Below are positions 1 to 11,900 of a stretch of DNA of 64,000 nt, in pieces. The notes below the pieces were generated by a model that had not been told where the DNA came from, searched no databases, and saw only the letters and a program-made list of their open reading frames with translations. The stretch comes from Dichetophora obliterata (Eukaryota > Arthropoda > Insecta > Diptera > Sciomyzidae): contig OY986440.1 of NCBI GenBank assembly GCA_963920525.1, positions 18,566,023 through 18,630,022 on the forward strand, read 5' to 3'. How positions within the stretch are numbered: the stretch's first letter is position 1; each line of letters opens with the position of its first letter. Both the position numbers and the translations under genes were made by a program.

Positions 1-164
1 CTTTAAAAAAAAAAATATGACTTTACATGGTCTTCGTTAAACAGAGCCAAGTGTTAAAGCCAAGTTTGGTGTTAATAGTAAAAGTTATTTTTATGTGAAT
101 AGTTGTGTCTCGATTGGCAGTTGCGGTGTTATCTATCTACGTCTCTCATAAAACCCCAAGTAAA

Positions 165-479
165 ATGTTTTTGTACAATCTATTTTACCGCACGGCCAAC
201 AACTGCAATTTGTTCAAAACGGCTACCCAAATATTAACGGATGGACAGCAGCAGCTTCAACATCCACAACAAATACCATATCGCCAGCACAGAGTATCAT
301 CGGTAGAACGAACGAGAAAGCTTAGTACGCTGTTGAAACATCATCTGCAGTATAATTTAATAGCTGTAAGAAATAGATCTGATTTTACAACAAAAAAAAA
401 ATATAAATTCCTCGCCAAAGTATGCGTTCAAATGTATGCATTTTTACTTTACCAAAGGATTAAACGTTGCCTTAAGTAA
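165..479 (+). CDS. Unrecognised 104-aa open frame, possibly not a gene
   Basis: The frame opens with an ATG in an AAAATG context and runs 104 codons to TAA. The predicted protein is basic, has a short Gln-rich stretch (residues about 28-45) and a Lys-rich C-terminus, and shows no motif I recognise. There is no obvious signal peptide or membrane segment. The same frame is open upstream to about position 105 without another ATG. The surrounding DNA is AT-rich with no second exon visible. It could be a small gene, a first coding exon or a chance frame; the last is quite possible. Confidence 0.2.
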   Translation: MFLYNLFYRTANNCNLFKTATQILTDGQQQLQHPQQIPYRQHRVSSVERTRKLSTLLKHHLQYNLIAVRNRSDFTTKKKYKFLAKVCVQMYAFLLYQRIKRCLK

Positions 480-779
480 AGTATACATTTCCTTAAAACT
501 TTGATAGTTTTCATAAAATTAAGTTAACATTATCACTTAAAATAAGTAGTGATATATAATGGTATGTAATGTATGAGAAATTTCATTTCATTTGTTTTTA
601 TTTATTTCATCTACCGGACTTATGCCCTTACAGACTAAGTCGTTGTACTAAAAATTTCTACAATTTTGAAGATATGTGAGTCTTTTTTTTTTTGATGAAA
701 AAATCAAAAAAATTTTCTTAAAACTAAATACACAAAAAACTCCGATATTAAAAAGTATTATAATAACGAAATTGTTGTT

Positions 780-946
780 AGTTGAAAAATTCCGAAGGGG
801 GAGTGGCAAAAAATAATTACGTTACATTTTAATCTAGGCTGCAATTAATATATATATATAGTTTGAGCGAAATCCGTTGAGCTGTTTAGATTTGTATAAA
901 AGGTCAAACAAACAAACAAACAGAAAACGAGTTTTATTACTATAGA
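780..946 (-). mobile_element. 5'-end fragment of a Helitron-type element
   Basis: Read on the minus strand, the segment starts with TC followed by an A/T run and then a (TTTG)n-like tract. The same layout occurs at 3088, 57821 and 58439. The 5'-TC terminus next to an A is the Helitron rule. The 3' end was not found, so only the head of a copy is claimed and its inner limit is approximate. Confidence 0.35.
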
Positions 947-1104
947 TTTCACTGTTTTTGGATTACAATATCTTTACAGACTGCTTAAAAATAAAACTTA
1001 CAAACTAGTATAATAATAAATATTTAACAAAAGAAAAAATTCTATATATTTTTTTTAGAAACTCAAAATTAGATACGAAAACAGTTATTAAGTAATTTAT
1101 ATTA

Positions 1105-3088
1105 CTAGTAAGCCCGTGTGGCATACCTAGATTCTATTTTAGCTATTTAATAGATTTTTAGCAGATCAAAATTGAAATTAAATTAATTTTGGCCTTTTTG
1201 CAATATAAGCGGTGTTGCACGCGCAACGACGATTAGCATGTTTAACTTCATACCCAAAATTATTTTAAATATACAGGAGTAAGAATATTTCTTGATTTCC
1301 AGTTGAAAAATGCTTGAATAAAAATGTTTCACTGCCAGTTTCCAATTTCTTATTAAATTTTGGAGTACATTTTTAAAAATTAAAAAATTTTCCGACCAAC
1401 AGCTTACAAATCTTTTTTCAACTGTATGACATCATTCCAGTATCACTTTGATATTGAATATATCAATTCATAGTTTTAGCTGTGAAACTATAAAAGATTA
1501 TTCGTCAGTATAACAGTTTCATAGCTATTAGCTAATAGGTGGCGCTAAATACCTCAAATACTGAAATTGAGAAGAGAAAAAGCAACGTAACAAATATATG
1601 CAAACCTTAACTCGCTATAACTATATAAACTCGCTATAAAAATATAAATTTTTAAGAAATATTAAGTCCAGTTTGCACATCTACACGTCTTAACCTACCA
1701 AACCATACTAAATTTATTAAGATTGGACTTGTACTTAAAAAGCCTTACGCCGGACAAAATTTGCGTTTGCGTAATATACATAAGAATTGATTCAGAGAAC
1801 AAATTGAGATATAAAACGGAATTAGGACTAACAGCTATGAAAAATCTATTCTTCCATCAATAGTTTCTTAAAACAACATTATGTGCGATATTACTCGTCT
1901 TTGAGCCAAGCTACAAACGCCTTGTATGTACCATAATTGAAGTAAATGTTATATTCCTAGCGTGAGCTTTAATCCTTTAGCTTGGCATATCAGAAGTCAC
2001 AGTCATATGACACACAATTTGAATTTCGTAGCTTCAGTGGTTCTTGACTTAAAGCAGGACAAAAAAACTAATGGATAAACAAAAATTTCATAAATGTCGG
2101 TTTGGCTTATTGGGATGCTAAATCGAATAAGAAAATCTGAAAATGTGTTTCTATCTCAAAAGAAAAGACATACACTTCAATTTCCTTTATTAATTTACAA
2201 AAAAATAACTTTAAAATTAGTTGATTATATAAAATAAAATCTATTGAAGTGCTTTGGGAAAGACGATATTTTTGGTCTTGCCTTCTTCTGCTAAAATGAA
2301 CAAATTTTTGGGTTGCCCCACTCGTGAGCATGCAACGTATAACAACGACCATGTGAAAAACACGGATTCTCTAAATTCATTCCGCACACTTGGAGCGATT
2401 GACCTTGTGCCTTGTTTATTGTCATGGAAAATTCAAGACGAAATGGGAACTGCAGTCGTTTGAAATTGTTCTTCTCGAAATTTGCCATTAAGAATTGTTG
2501 CTTCGATGACGTTAGTCATTAGCTTCTTTACAGCAAGTCTAGTTCCATTACACAATCGATACGCTTTTTCGTACGCCAACTTTGAACAATTTAATAAAAA
2601 AACTGTTGAAACTTAGAGAAAAATTTAAATTCTAAATTATCGTTTTAAGTTTTTGCTCTAAGCCTGTTTCGTTTATTGTCGTTGGTCTTCGGTTTATGTT
2701 CAGGTTTTGTTTTCTTCCCTCAATTCTGTTGCAGGCAAATTTTAGTAAAATCGATCAAGGCTTTTAGGAGTTAATGAGTCTTAAAAATGCACTACTTAAA
2801 GTGCCCTACTGCGGAAGTCTTTGGAATTTTTTTTGCCGATTTTTTATCTTGGGAGCAGTTGGAAGCAGTTATCTTCATACCGAATTTCATTGAAATTGGT
2901 CCAGGCGCTTAGAAGTTATTATGGAGTACCACGTCCACAGACTAGCGCCCACTTTTTCACATCCCCTATGATTTTCCCCTCTATAAAACTTACTCGGTGT
3001 CAAAATTTCAGCTCAATCGGTTAGACGGTGTGCGAGCCTATACGGAACAGACTGACAGAAGGACAAACATTTGATTTTATATATTAGA
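1105..3088 (-). mobile_element. Degenerate Helitron, internally reduced
   Basis: On the minus strand the element begins TCTAATATATAAAAT at 3088 and ends in CTAG at 1105, preceded by a small GC-rich hairpin (GCC...GGC). The flanks give the expected A|T insertion site: A before the TC end and T after CTAG. Helitrons transpose by a rolling-circle mechanism using a Rep/helicase protein. A helicase C-terminal relic (2241-2570) lies inside on the same strand and close to the 3' end, as expected. At about 2.0 kb this is far shorter than an autonomous copy, and no Rep domain was found. A younger repeat may interrupt the 2.6-3.0 kb part. Confidence 0.55.
2241..2570 (-). pseudogene. Helitron helicase C-terminal relic
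   Basis: Minus-strand translation gives, in order, CNGTRLAVKKLM, then FPFRLEFSMTINKAQGQSLQ with NLENPCFSHG, then (after a frameshift near 2340) LYVACSRVGQPKNLF and GKTKNIVFPKALQ, ending in TAG at 2241-2243. The TINKAQGQS and YVACSR blocks are the late helicase motifs of Pif1-like Helitron helicases. At least two frame changes break the reading frame, and the N-terminal helicase and Rep parts are missing. It is a non-functional fragment. The family assignment is strong because several consecutive motifs appear in the correct order. Confidence 0.8.
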
Positions 3089-3109
3089 TATGATTTTATA
3101 ACACTAGCC

Positions 3110-3570
3110 TCGGTTATAAGCAATTCAAATTGTCTTTCATGTTTGCTCCCCCAAATCGATAATTCACGTATGGTTCCAATCGATTCTTCATCTAATAATC
3201 TATCCCATTCCTTCGAGGTCAAAGACCAAACGTTGTTTGTATAAGGCTTATGCCTTGGTTCTTTGATCTTTAAAAAAAAAATATTAATTTTTACATGAAT
3301 AAAATACATATATTTGAAGATAATTTTTTTATTTTTTATTACAAAATGTTTTTTTTTTAATAAAAAGATCCAAAAGCCAAGTCAAGCGCCTTATACAAAC
3401 TACGTTTGATCCTTGATTATAGGGATATATAAGGATAAATTATTAGAGGAAGAATTGATTGGATCCATACGTAAATTATCGACTAGGCGGAACAAACGTG
3501 AAAGACAATTTGAATTGCTTATAACCGAGGCTATGTTATGCCTTAACTTCGGCACGCGTTTCCAGCCCTC
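3110..3570. repeat. Inverted repeat carrying a conserved peptide-coding motif
   Basis: Two arms of about 160 bp (roughly 3110-3270 and 3367-3535) are imperfect reverse complements around an A/T-rich centre. Both arms, read outward from the centre, encode a related peptide with the blocks IRELS or IRKLS and ERQFELLITEA. A third related copy lies at 34030-34280 on the minus strand. The 3410-3610 part continues past the arm in the same way as the 34-kb copy, ending near CAGCCCT. The family is unknown to me; a foldback derivative of a coding transposon is the simplest reading. Confidence 0.5.
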
Positions 3571-3649
3571 CTCTTGTCCTGTCCTTTCATTCCACACTTT
3601 CCACAATTTTATTTAAATATATTCCAAATGTAGTAAAGAACAAAGAAAG

Positions 3650-3740
3650 TGAAAAGAATCATGCCCGAATCCAGATTCGAACAGGAGGCCTCTGAGTTGA
3701 TAGTCTAGCGCACTCTTCACTAGACAACAAAGATTAATTA
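3650..3740 (-). repeat. tRNA-like SINE fragment
   Basis: On the minus strand, GTCTAGTGAAGAGTGCGC (A-box-like) is followed by an anticodon-loop-like ACTATCAACT, then GAGGCC and TGTTCGAATCTGG (B-box-like), in correct tRNA order and spacing. The acceptor ends do not pair and the T stem is poor, so this is not a working tRNA. It looks like the head of a tRNA-derived SINE, a short element transcribed by RNA polymerase III and moved by LINE enzymes. The body and tail were not delimited. Confidence 0.5.
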
Positions 3741-4879
3741 GTGGGATAAAGAAAATTTTCGAGGGGCCCAAAAAAAACTGCTGCTTGTCACTGGATCTTC
3801 TGAAATAAAAAAAACAAGGGATCATTAGTTAATGAAAGAATGCTCCGGATAAACGAAGGGATTTCAAAAATTTAGATTTTCCGAAAAATGGCGAATGTTA
3901 AAATTTTCGGCAAAAACAAAATAACCGTCCAAAATAAAATCCTTCGTTCATCCAGAGGACAATTATGTATAAAATAATTGAAAGCAATTTCAAACTGTTT
4001 CAATTTTAGAAAGTTTATGTTATTTTGACACTAAAAACACTCACTAATCTTCAAAAGTGTACAAGTTTTTAGTACAACGACTTTTTCATAAAACATCTAA
4101 TTTAAAATTCTAATTTAAAATCAACATTTTAGCATTTTGAGATAAAAACTTTTGATTTTACTGTAAAAATTTTGAAATCAAAGTAAAAACTTTTGTATCA
4201 AAAACTACAAATTTTGAAATAACAAATAAAAAATGATTCAAAATGCTAAAAATATTGAAATAAAAACCTTTGAAAACAATCTTTTGATGTCTTAAATGAA
4301 TAAAAAAATTATTGAATTTAATATAGAGATCCTACAGATATTTAATTTTATCTTTGCATTCTTCAATCAAGAAATTCTTCAAGAAAAAATCAAATGTTTA
4401 CACGACAATCAACAGTTAAACATTTTAAAATAACAGGCAAGCATTACTTTTGCTACGTCTTTTTCTTTTTTTCTTTCATTCGTTTGCTTGTTTTCAAACA
4501 AACCTGTTAGAGCAGAACATTAAAAATTTTAAAAAGAACATTTTGTAGTATTTGATTATGCAGTAACCAATTTTGTTTCAAGATTTTTTTTTTAAAAGTT
4601 TTACATTATGCTTTAAAAGGGAAACAAATTTTAAAGCTATAACTTCAGCCATTTCCTTTCGAAAGAAAAAACTTTTGGGCATGACACAAAATGTTAAATT
4701 GGCAGATATACCAATGAAAAACTTTTATTTTACCAATGTTTGTTTCTGAGTGTATGATTGAGAAAAAAACGATATGAAAATCAAAGTGTTGACTTTCGAT
4801 GCAAATATCTCCGCTGTGTGTACATATATTTTATTAAAATTTATTGTTCGAAAGTTCAATAAAAGCTCTTCACAAAAAT
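3741..4879. other. AT-rich stretch with no supported gene
   Basis: The stretch holds many short runs built from AAAACTTTTGA and TTTTGAAAT-like words around 4080-4300. No open frame with recognisable content, RNA gene or bounded transposon was seen. Confidence 0.5.
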
Positions 4880-5521
4880 ATTTTGAACTGTACCGTTAGG
4901 TTAGTGCATATATATTTCTTATTTTTTTTTTCAAAAAAAGACTCAAAAATTGTTTTTGTTGTAAAAATAAAATCAAGTAAAAAGTGCACGTCTGACTACA
5001 TTCCATATGACATAGCATTTACACTGTGCGGCACGAAAATCTGTATTGAATAATTTCAACGTTTTCCACTTATCTTAAATATGAGGAATCTCGTGATAAC
5101 ATCCGTTTTGCCACTTTACCGAAGACTTTAGTGCAAAATTTTTTTTTTTATTAGTCCAGACATGCACTCATTTGCATGTTGAGAACTCTTGAACCACTAG
5201 GATATTCACTTTAGTTTTTTTCGCAAACTTCTTTCTGTTATTCCTGCCAAAAACTTTGTTAAACAAATATATAACGAAAAATCATTTAAAATTGTCTTTA
5301 AACCTTTAATAAGCGATATACATATGTCTTGCCCGCTTTCAATGCTTCAAAGCAAAAAATGTTACTCATACGCAATGTTGTTCGAATTTTTTTCGTTTGA
5401 TTTTTTGTAAGAATCACTCGATAAGACCCACTGTAAGCGATTTTTTTTCATATTCATTTATTCAGCAAAGTTGTTGGCCAGTACTATAGAAAGAGCTTTG
5501 CCCAAGAAACCAAAATGAAAA
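4880..5521 (+). repeat. Dispersed repeat family A, left part, interrupted by a LINE
   Basis: The 5300-5510 part matches 23541-23730 (shared words include CATATGTCTTGCCCGCT and ATACGCAATGTTGTTCGAA). The 4940-5030 part matches about 26250-26345. The right part of this copy resumes at 8514 after the LINE insertion. The coding potential of the family is unknown. Confidence 0.6.
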
Positions 5522-8159
5522 CCCTAAGATTTGAGAACTCGTCTGTAGATGTTATTTGTGTTTCAGAGACTTGGTATAAGTGTGAAATTCCTGACTCACA
5601 CTATAATATAAATGGTTATAAATTTTTGCGCAATGACAGGTGTGTTAGAAGAGGAGGTGGTGTAGCTGTTTTTTGTAAGTCCAATCTTAATGTTAAATTT
5701 GTCAATAAAAATGCGTTTGATGATGCCTGTGAGTTCCTAAATGCAGAAATCTTTGATAATAATTCTAAAATATTAGTTTCGTGTATTTATAATCCACATC
5801 GTTGTCATAGCATAGAACCATTTTTTCAGATTTAACCAGTAAATTTATTAATTATGACTTCTTTTTTGTCTGTGGTGATTTCAATGCAAATCTGTTGCAA
5901 AATGAATCTGTTAGTTAAAATTTTTATTACCTATCTTCTACCTGTGGATTAAATATTATTAATAATTGCATTCCCACCCGTTACATGCATGGTTGTGAAC
6001 CAAATCTTCTTGATGTTTGTTTAGTCTCTGATATATCTCTACTTCTCAAACTTGATCAGATAACTTTCTTGTCTGATCATGATTTACTTTAGGTAGAAAC
6101 TGTCCTGCTAGTTTTACTTATCATGACTTTAAATCAATAGATTTTTCTGCCTTATTTCAAAACTTAACTACCATGCAATGGAATGATTGCTAGTTTTATG
6201 ACTCGGTTGATGAGAAGCCTAAGGTTTTTATGGAGAAGTTAGATGTTATATTTGCTCATCATGTTCCGTTGCGTACTGTTCAAGTTTCAAATAATTATTG
6301 TCCGTGGTTTACAAATCGTGTATTAGTAGCTGTTAGACTAAGAAATAAACTACATTCAAAATGGAAAATAAATCCTTCAAATGCAAACTGGGATGACTTT
6401 AGAAGAGCTCGAAATGCTGCTACTGTCATGATCAGACAAGCAAAGATCAATGTCTATAATTCTAAGCTGAACCCAAACTTAAATTCCAAACATTTATGGC
6501 AGAACATCAAAAGATATAGAGTATTTAATAAAAATAGCAGTGAGTGTAACTTAGATCCTGATGAGCTCAATAACTTCTTCTTAGCAAGCGGAAACCCTGT
6601 CTCAGCAAGCAGTGTTAACAGTGTAGAGTTGCCAGTATTGATTAGTAACTCTCAGTTTTCTTCCTTTGAATTTATTTCTGTATGTGAGGATTACGTTGCT
6701 AAATGCATAATGAATATCAACTCAAATGCTCTAGGTATTGATGGAATGCCCATAAAATTTATAAAATTAGTATTGCCTTTTATAATATCGCCTCTTACTC
6801 ATATCATTAACCATTGTTTAACATGCTCCCAATTTCCTGATTTATGGAAGGCTGTCACGGTCTTTCCTGTAGCTAAATCTTCTTCTGAATCTGTACCAAA
6901 TGACTACAGACTTATAAGTATACTGCCTGCTCTTGGAAAAGTTTTTGAACGTATTATGACTAATCAAGTTTCTGAATACCTAAAATCAAATAAGATACTA
7001 TCACCACTGCAGTCTGGTTTTAGAACTGGACACAGTTGTGCTACTGCTGCAGTTAAAATTTTTTTTGACATCAGAATTAATTATGATCAAAACTATCTCA
7101 CTCTACTGTGCCTGGTCGACTTCTCTAAAGCGTTTGATTCAGTCAATCATTCACTTCTTTGTGAGAAGCTAAGAAAATTCTTTAAGTTTAGTTCTAGTTC
7201 TGCAAATCTAATATCTAACTATTTGGAAGGTAGGATGCAACGGGTTAAAGTAGAAAATGTTTATTCGTCTCTTAGAGCAGTTCATACTGGAGTTCCTCAA
7301 GGGTCTATCCTGGGTCCACTCCTCTTCTCTATATTTATTAATGATATTTTTTCAGTTTGTAAATTCGCATCTGTTCACGGCTACGCAGATGACGTTAAAC
7401 TCTATCTATCGCGACCTACCGCACTCTTGGAAGACTTGACGTATAGACTGAACTATGACTTGACCTCGCTGAATAATTGGGCTAATAAAAACTTGCTTCT
7501 TATTAATCCCTTAAAATCTAAAGTACTTCCTATTGCCAGGAGTAACTCAGGCTTCATTGATATCCCTCCCCTATTTATTGGAGCTCAGCAACTTGAATTT
7601 GTGTTTAAAGCAAAAAATCTGGGATTCATAATTAACTCTTACCTTACTTGTATAGACCACATAAACAACACTATAGGGAAAATTTATGGGACTTCACGTT
7701 ACTTACGCACTTCTTCAAACTTCACACCTCTTGAAACTCGTCGTAGACTAGTGGTACAATTAATAATGCCCAATATTGCATTTTTTGACGTCGTATATAG
7801 TCAGCTTGATTCAAACTCACAGCATAAACTTCTTGTGGCATTTAATAACGCGGCTAAGAAGTAAAGACATTCTTGGCTGTGGCTCATTTGAATATTTGAG
7901 CATTCGAAACACTATATTTTTACACAAAATTATCCACACCCATAGCCCAGAATATCTTTTTTTAAAACTCCAATTTTTTCAGTCTGAGCGGTCAGCTAAC
8001 CTAATTGTTCCTAGACATAACTACCTAAATAGTAGCAGATTCTTCTTCATCAGCACGATTAGAACTTGGAATGCACTACCTAACTCTCTTAAACAAATAA
8101 TCTGTCGTACCAGCTTTAAACATGCCATTTTTAATTATTACAAAACTTTAAATCAATAA
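5522..8159 (+). pseudogene. LINE ORF2 relic: AP endonuclease, reverse transcriptase and C-terminal part
   Basis: The endonuclease starts at VDVICVSETW (5545-5575). After a frameshift near 5835 come CGDFNAN and FLSDHDLL. A long open block (6230-7864) holds the reverse transcriptase: GIDGMPIKF, NDYRLISILPALGKVFERI, LVDFSKAFDSV, GVPQGSILGPLLF and the catalytic HGYADDVKLYL (YADD). A further frame break and small deletion near 7864 precede the C-terminal block (LHKIIHTHSPEYLF, FFISTIRTWNALPNSLK) ending at 8159. At least two frame breaks and several internal stops between 5835 and 6230 make it inactive. The first in-frame ATG (5515) belongs to the flanking repeat, not to the LINE. Confidence 0.85.
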
Positions 8160-8464
8160 ACCTATAATTCTATTTTATGCTATTTTTCTAATCTCATCTG
8201 TGCTTTAATCTTAGCTATCTTCCTCCTTATAATTTACTTATTTTTAATTGCCGTGTGTATTACTTGAAAGTCAATAAGACCCTTTATTTTAATCAAGTAT
8301 TTGTTTAATTTTTAATGTTTCATATTGTATTTTTTATATTTTTGCATTTCCTTTAAAATTTTATTGTTAATTGAAATATTTCTAATGTAATGTTAGTTTT
8401 AAGTTACTTTTTATAAACTTAATGTAGTACTATAAAAGGCTTAGTCTTAATGTACACCATAATA

Positions 8465-8513
<49 letters not shown>
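8465..8513 (+). repeat. (TAA)n microsatellite forming the LINE 3' tail
   Basis: About sixteen TAA/AAT units run directly after the 3' untranslated part of the LINE. They are followed at once by family-A sequence (GGTTCAAGAG), so the tract marks the LINE 3' end. Confidence 0.85.
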
Positions 8514-8516
<3 letters not shown>

Positions 8517-9310
8517 GTTCAAGAGTTATCAACATGAAAATGAGTGTATATCTTGAGTAATTTTTGATATATCTTAAAAAAGAAAATTTTGTTCTAAAAT
8601 GTTTGGTAAAGTGGTAAAACAAATGTCACCACGTGATTTCTCATACCAAAATGAAGTGAAAAACGTTTAAATTATCAAATACAGAGAAAAAGGTACAAAA
8701 AAGCGCACACTGTTATTTGCAAAAATTCTTCCAGTTAAGTGCAAAAATTATGTTACTCTTTTTGTCATCAAAACAACAATTTTTTGGCGATGATTTTTTT
8801 GGCGAAATTTATTTTTCCCAAAATGTTGTTTTTATATACAAAATAAAAACAACATTTGTGTCGGCACAACAGACACTTTAACTTTAAAAATAAATTGAAA
8901 GAAATTGTGACGACATTGAGAGGTCAAATCAGGTGCGATGGACACTCGACATGTTCCTCTTTAAGAATATCTGCAAAGTTTGGTGGTGCTGTTTTCGTCT
9001 ATTTCACCACTCTGTGTTAAAATTAAAAAAAAAGTATTTGTTATCAAATTATTAAGTCGGCTTTTTTTTTTGACCGTAAGTGTATCTACCACCTTTTTGG
9101 CGGTCGCCATAGAAAAAATCCAAAAAGTTAAAAAATATTTTAAAAATACTCTATATCCCTTTCGAATTGATCGTTAGAAGGCTTAAATGTATGAGGTGGT
9201 TCTAAAATTTATTTTTTTTTTCGAAACATATCCACCTTCTATCTGCTACCCTTCCGGGGAACCCCATATAAAAAATTAAAACATGTAAAAAATCGTTCAT
9301 ACACAAAAAA
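8514..9310 (+). repeat. Dispersed repeat family A, right part
   Basis: It resumes the repeat broken by the LINE: GGTTCAAGAGT and GTGGTAAAACAAATGTCACC match 23735-23750 and 24911-24930, and the GCAAAAATTCTTCCAG part matches about 26350-26440. It has no coding content that I can support. Confidence 0.55.
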
Positions 9311-10702
9311 TCGCTGGCTACAAGAGTAGTATCACACACACACACTTAAGATTGCATTTTTTGGAAATCACTTGTTATACGCAATAAGGAGAATCCTTGT
9401 AGGGAATGGGGGATCGTTTCCGCTAGTTTCTGGCGCAACTGTTTATCAAGGATGTCAAGTTAATTTTACAAACATAGCTACTCATGTGTACATACATTTC
9501 TTGGCAAAACTTTACTCCCCCCTCCCTTAAAACCCTTCACTATTTATTATACACAAAGCATCTAATAAGTAGAAAAGCATCATTCTTAACTTTTAAGGAG
9601 TCGCTTTAGAAAACGCACTAAATAGATAAGCCGCTAGACGCTTGCTTGCTTGTTGTGTATAGATTAAGTTCATGGACATGGGCGTATACTATACAGGGGA
9701 GACGTGGGCAGAATCGCCCTTGAAGTTTAACACATTCAATAAGAACTAAAGAATTCAGTAATCTAAAGATATGATTACACCTAAATATTATGATAGGCAA
9801 TAATATGATTGTCTCACTAGAACCTGCCAAGGATTATATTCTCCTGCAATTTTTTGAAGTGAATGAGAAAGAACCCAGTGAACCAAAACAATATTTTTTG
9901 AATTCATTTGTCAAATTTTCCGGGTAGTAAGGTAATGAACCTTTTTTAAAAAATTCGTTGGACTAAAATGCCTTTGAGAAATAAATTTTTTTTAAAATAA
10001 GTTAGAAAAAACTATATAAACGTTTTTTCGGAACGTCGGCACTCGGTAGTTAATCTTTCTTAAATAATCAATTATCAACGTACCCTTTCATTTTGTAGCT
10101 ATGGAAATGAGTTCTCAAGAAATGAGTTCTGAAAGAAAATTGTTTTACATAAATTTATTTTTAGTATGATTTAGAACTATCCAACGCTGATACAAAAATT
10201 TATACCAGTAAATATCTGTATTGCTAATAATAACAATCAAAAATTTTAAAAAATCATACCACTCTACCATATCAATCATTAAAATTATTCGGCGTAACTC
10301 AAATTTTTAACAAAAAAAAATATGTATAAATATAGATATATTTTTGATTTACTGATTTAAGATAGAAAATGTTTAATTTGTAAGCATATTTTAAAAAAAA
10401 AATCATTTGTGGGTAATTTTGCACTTACATTCATGTTAACGAAAAAGTAAATATCATTCACTCTTCAGTTTGAACTTGTTTAAAAATTAAAAGACAGTAT
10501 GTTTTTTGCTTTAAAGAATTAAAGAAAATGGGTTGGAAAAGTGTTATAATTTTTTTGTTTCGTAACATTTTTGACATCTAGCATAAGAAATTCTACATTT
10601 TTATGATGGTTCCTCAGTTCATTCTTTAAAAAAAAATTGTTAATCAAGTGTTAATCAAAAAAGTATTTGTTTTTATATATTAAAATGACCATGTCTCATT
10701 AA
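9311..10702. other. AT-rich stretch with no supported gene
   Basis: Only short unconvincing open frames and A/T runs are present. No bounded transposon, RNA gene or conserved motif was recognised. Confidence 0.5.
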
Positions 10703-11260
10703 CCCGTTGAGTCCCCACGCTAATTTTTATAATGTCAAAAAGATAATCAATCTTACCGGCTGTTGAAAAAAAAATGATTTTAAATTTTTAAATGCTGTTC
10801 TTCGAAACAATTCTTCGAAATCAATTACCTTACCGCAGGGGATGGAACCCTAACCTCCAAAATTTCCCAAAATTATTTTCAAATTATAGTCCCCATGCGA
10901 GCGTGTTTCCTGAAAGTTTTGAGCTGTGCAAATTTAAAACAAATCTTCGACACCACTTCATCTATCCACCCTCCAACTGACTATCACCCATCTTCCGAAT
11001 CAACACAATGCTTACACATTTATAGGGGGCATCGCCTGAGCGTTGGTACAGTCTAAACAAAAATAAAACAAAAAAGCCCGTTGAGTCCCCAACCTAATTT
11101 TTATATTACTGAATAGGTCAATCAATCTCACCAGCTGTAAAAAAATATACTTTGAATTTTGAAATGGTGTTCTTCGAAATCATTTACCTTACCGCAAGGG
11201 ATGAACTCCTAAACACCAAAATTTCCCAAAATTATTCTTAAATTAAAGTCCATTTAATGA
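10703..11260. repeat. Two direct copies of a 180-bp repeat separated by a LINE tail
   Basis: Units starting CCCGTTGAGTCCCC at 10703 and 11077 share most of their next 180 bp, including TTCTTCGAAATCA, CTTACCGCA and CAAAATTTCCCAAAATTATT. The 10893-11076 spacer differs from both units and looks like a LINE 3' end. Confidence 0.6.
10893..11076 (+). mobile_element. Probable LINE 3'-end fragment
   Basis: The plus strand encodes ESFELCKFKTNLRHHF followed by a stop, resembling the last residues of jockey/CR1-type ORF2 proteins. A short GC-richer 3' untranslated part and an A-rich tail (about 11055-11076) follow. It is too short for a clade assignment. Confidence 0.4.
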
Positions 11261-11318
11261 CTTTTTTGTCAATTTTGTGCATACAGTAACGCCTAAACTT
11301 TTTTCCTTCAAATTAACC

Positions 11319-11553
11319 CTTAACTCGTACACCTGGTCTGTGGGACCAAAACAAAAAAAACAAAGGAGTATATTTTTCTTATTATTCAATTCAAAATTAA
11401 ATTTAATTATTGAAAATAGTTTACAAATTCCTTTCTAAAAAGGTAAAACAAACTAAATTTGTTTTTTTTTCTTAGCCTTTTAAGTTGGTGTGGTCCCTGG
11501 AACCAGATGTACTGTATGTGTAATTTTTTTAGGTGTACCAGTTAAGAGTTAAG
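11319..11553. mobile_element. Short palindromic MITE-like element
   Basis: CTTAACTCGTACACC at the left is the imperfect reverse complement of the right end (GGTGTACC...GAGTTAAG). Inside, CCTGGTCTGTGGGACCA pairs with TGGTCCCTGGAACCAG. There is no coding content, and the target duplication is unclear. Confidence 0.45.
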
Positions 11554-11900
11554 TTTTTTATTTCCGTCAGTGAATTTGACTCAAATCGGATGACGTAATT
11601 TTTATTTTTTTCGGTACGTTTAAAATGAAATTGCTATTAATTAAATATGTTTAAATTTGTCGCTGTAAAAATCTAAACCAATTATAATCTAAACCAATAA
11701 TTATAATAGTGATATCATCAAAGTAGTCTTGGCAGACTTTTTCTATACGCCTGCTTCGTTTTCTTCCAAATAATATGAAAAAAACATTAGTCTTTACCAA
11801 AGAAGGCAGAGAAAAATAATATTCTATCCTATGTTTTTCCTAATAAATACTCAACCGGTAGCTTAGAATGAGAAAAAACAATATGTCATTTAAAGTTATG

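Larger units (their letters stand above)
5509..8513 (+). mobile_element. 5'-truncated non-LTR retrotransposon with (TAA)n tail
   Basis: The element contains endonuclease, reverse transcriptase and C-terminal coding relics in one direction, and ends in a (TAA)n run at 8465-8513. Its limits are fixed by comparison with the uninterrupted family-A copy at 23700-23745: the left flank stops matching at about 5521 and the right flank resumes at 8514. It is therefore a copy truncated inside the endonuclease domain. The RT block order fits the jockey/CR1/I group. A TAA tail is typical of I-type elements, but the clade is not certain. Confidence 0.8.
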
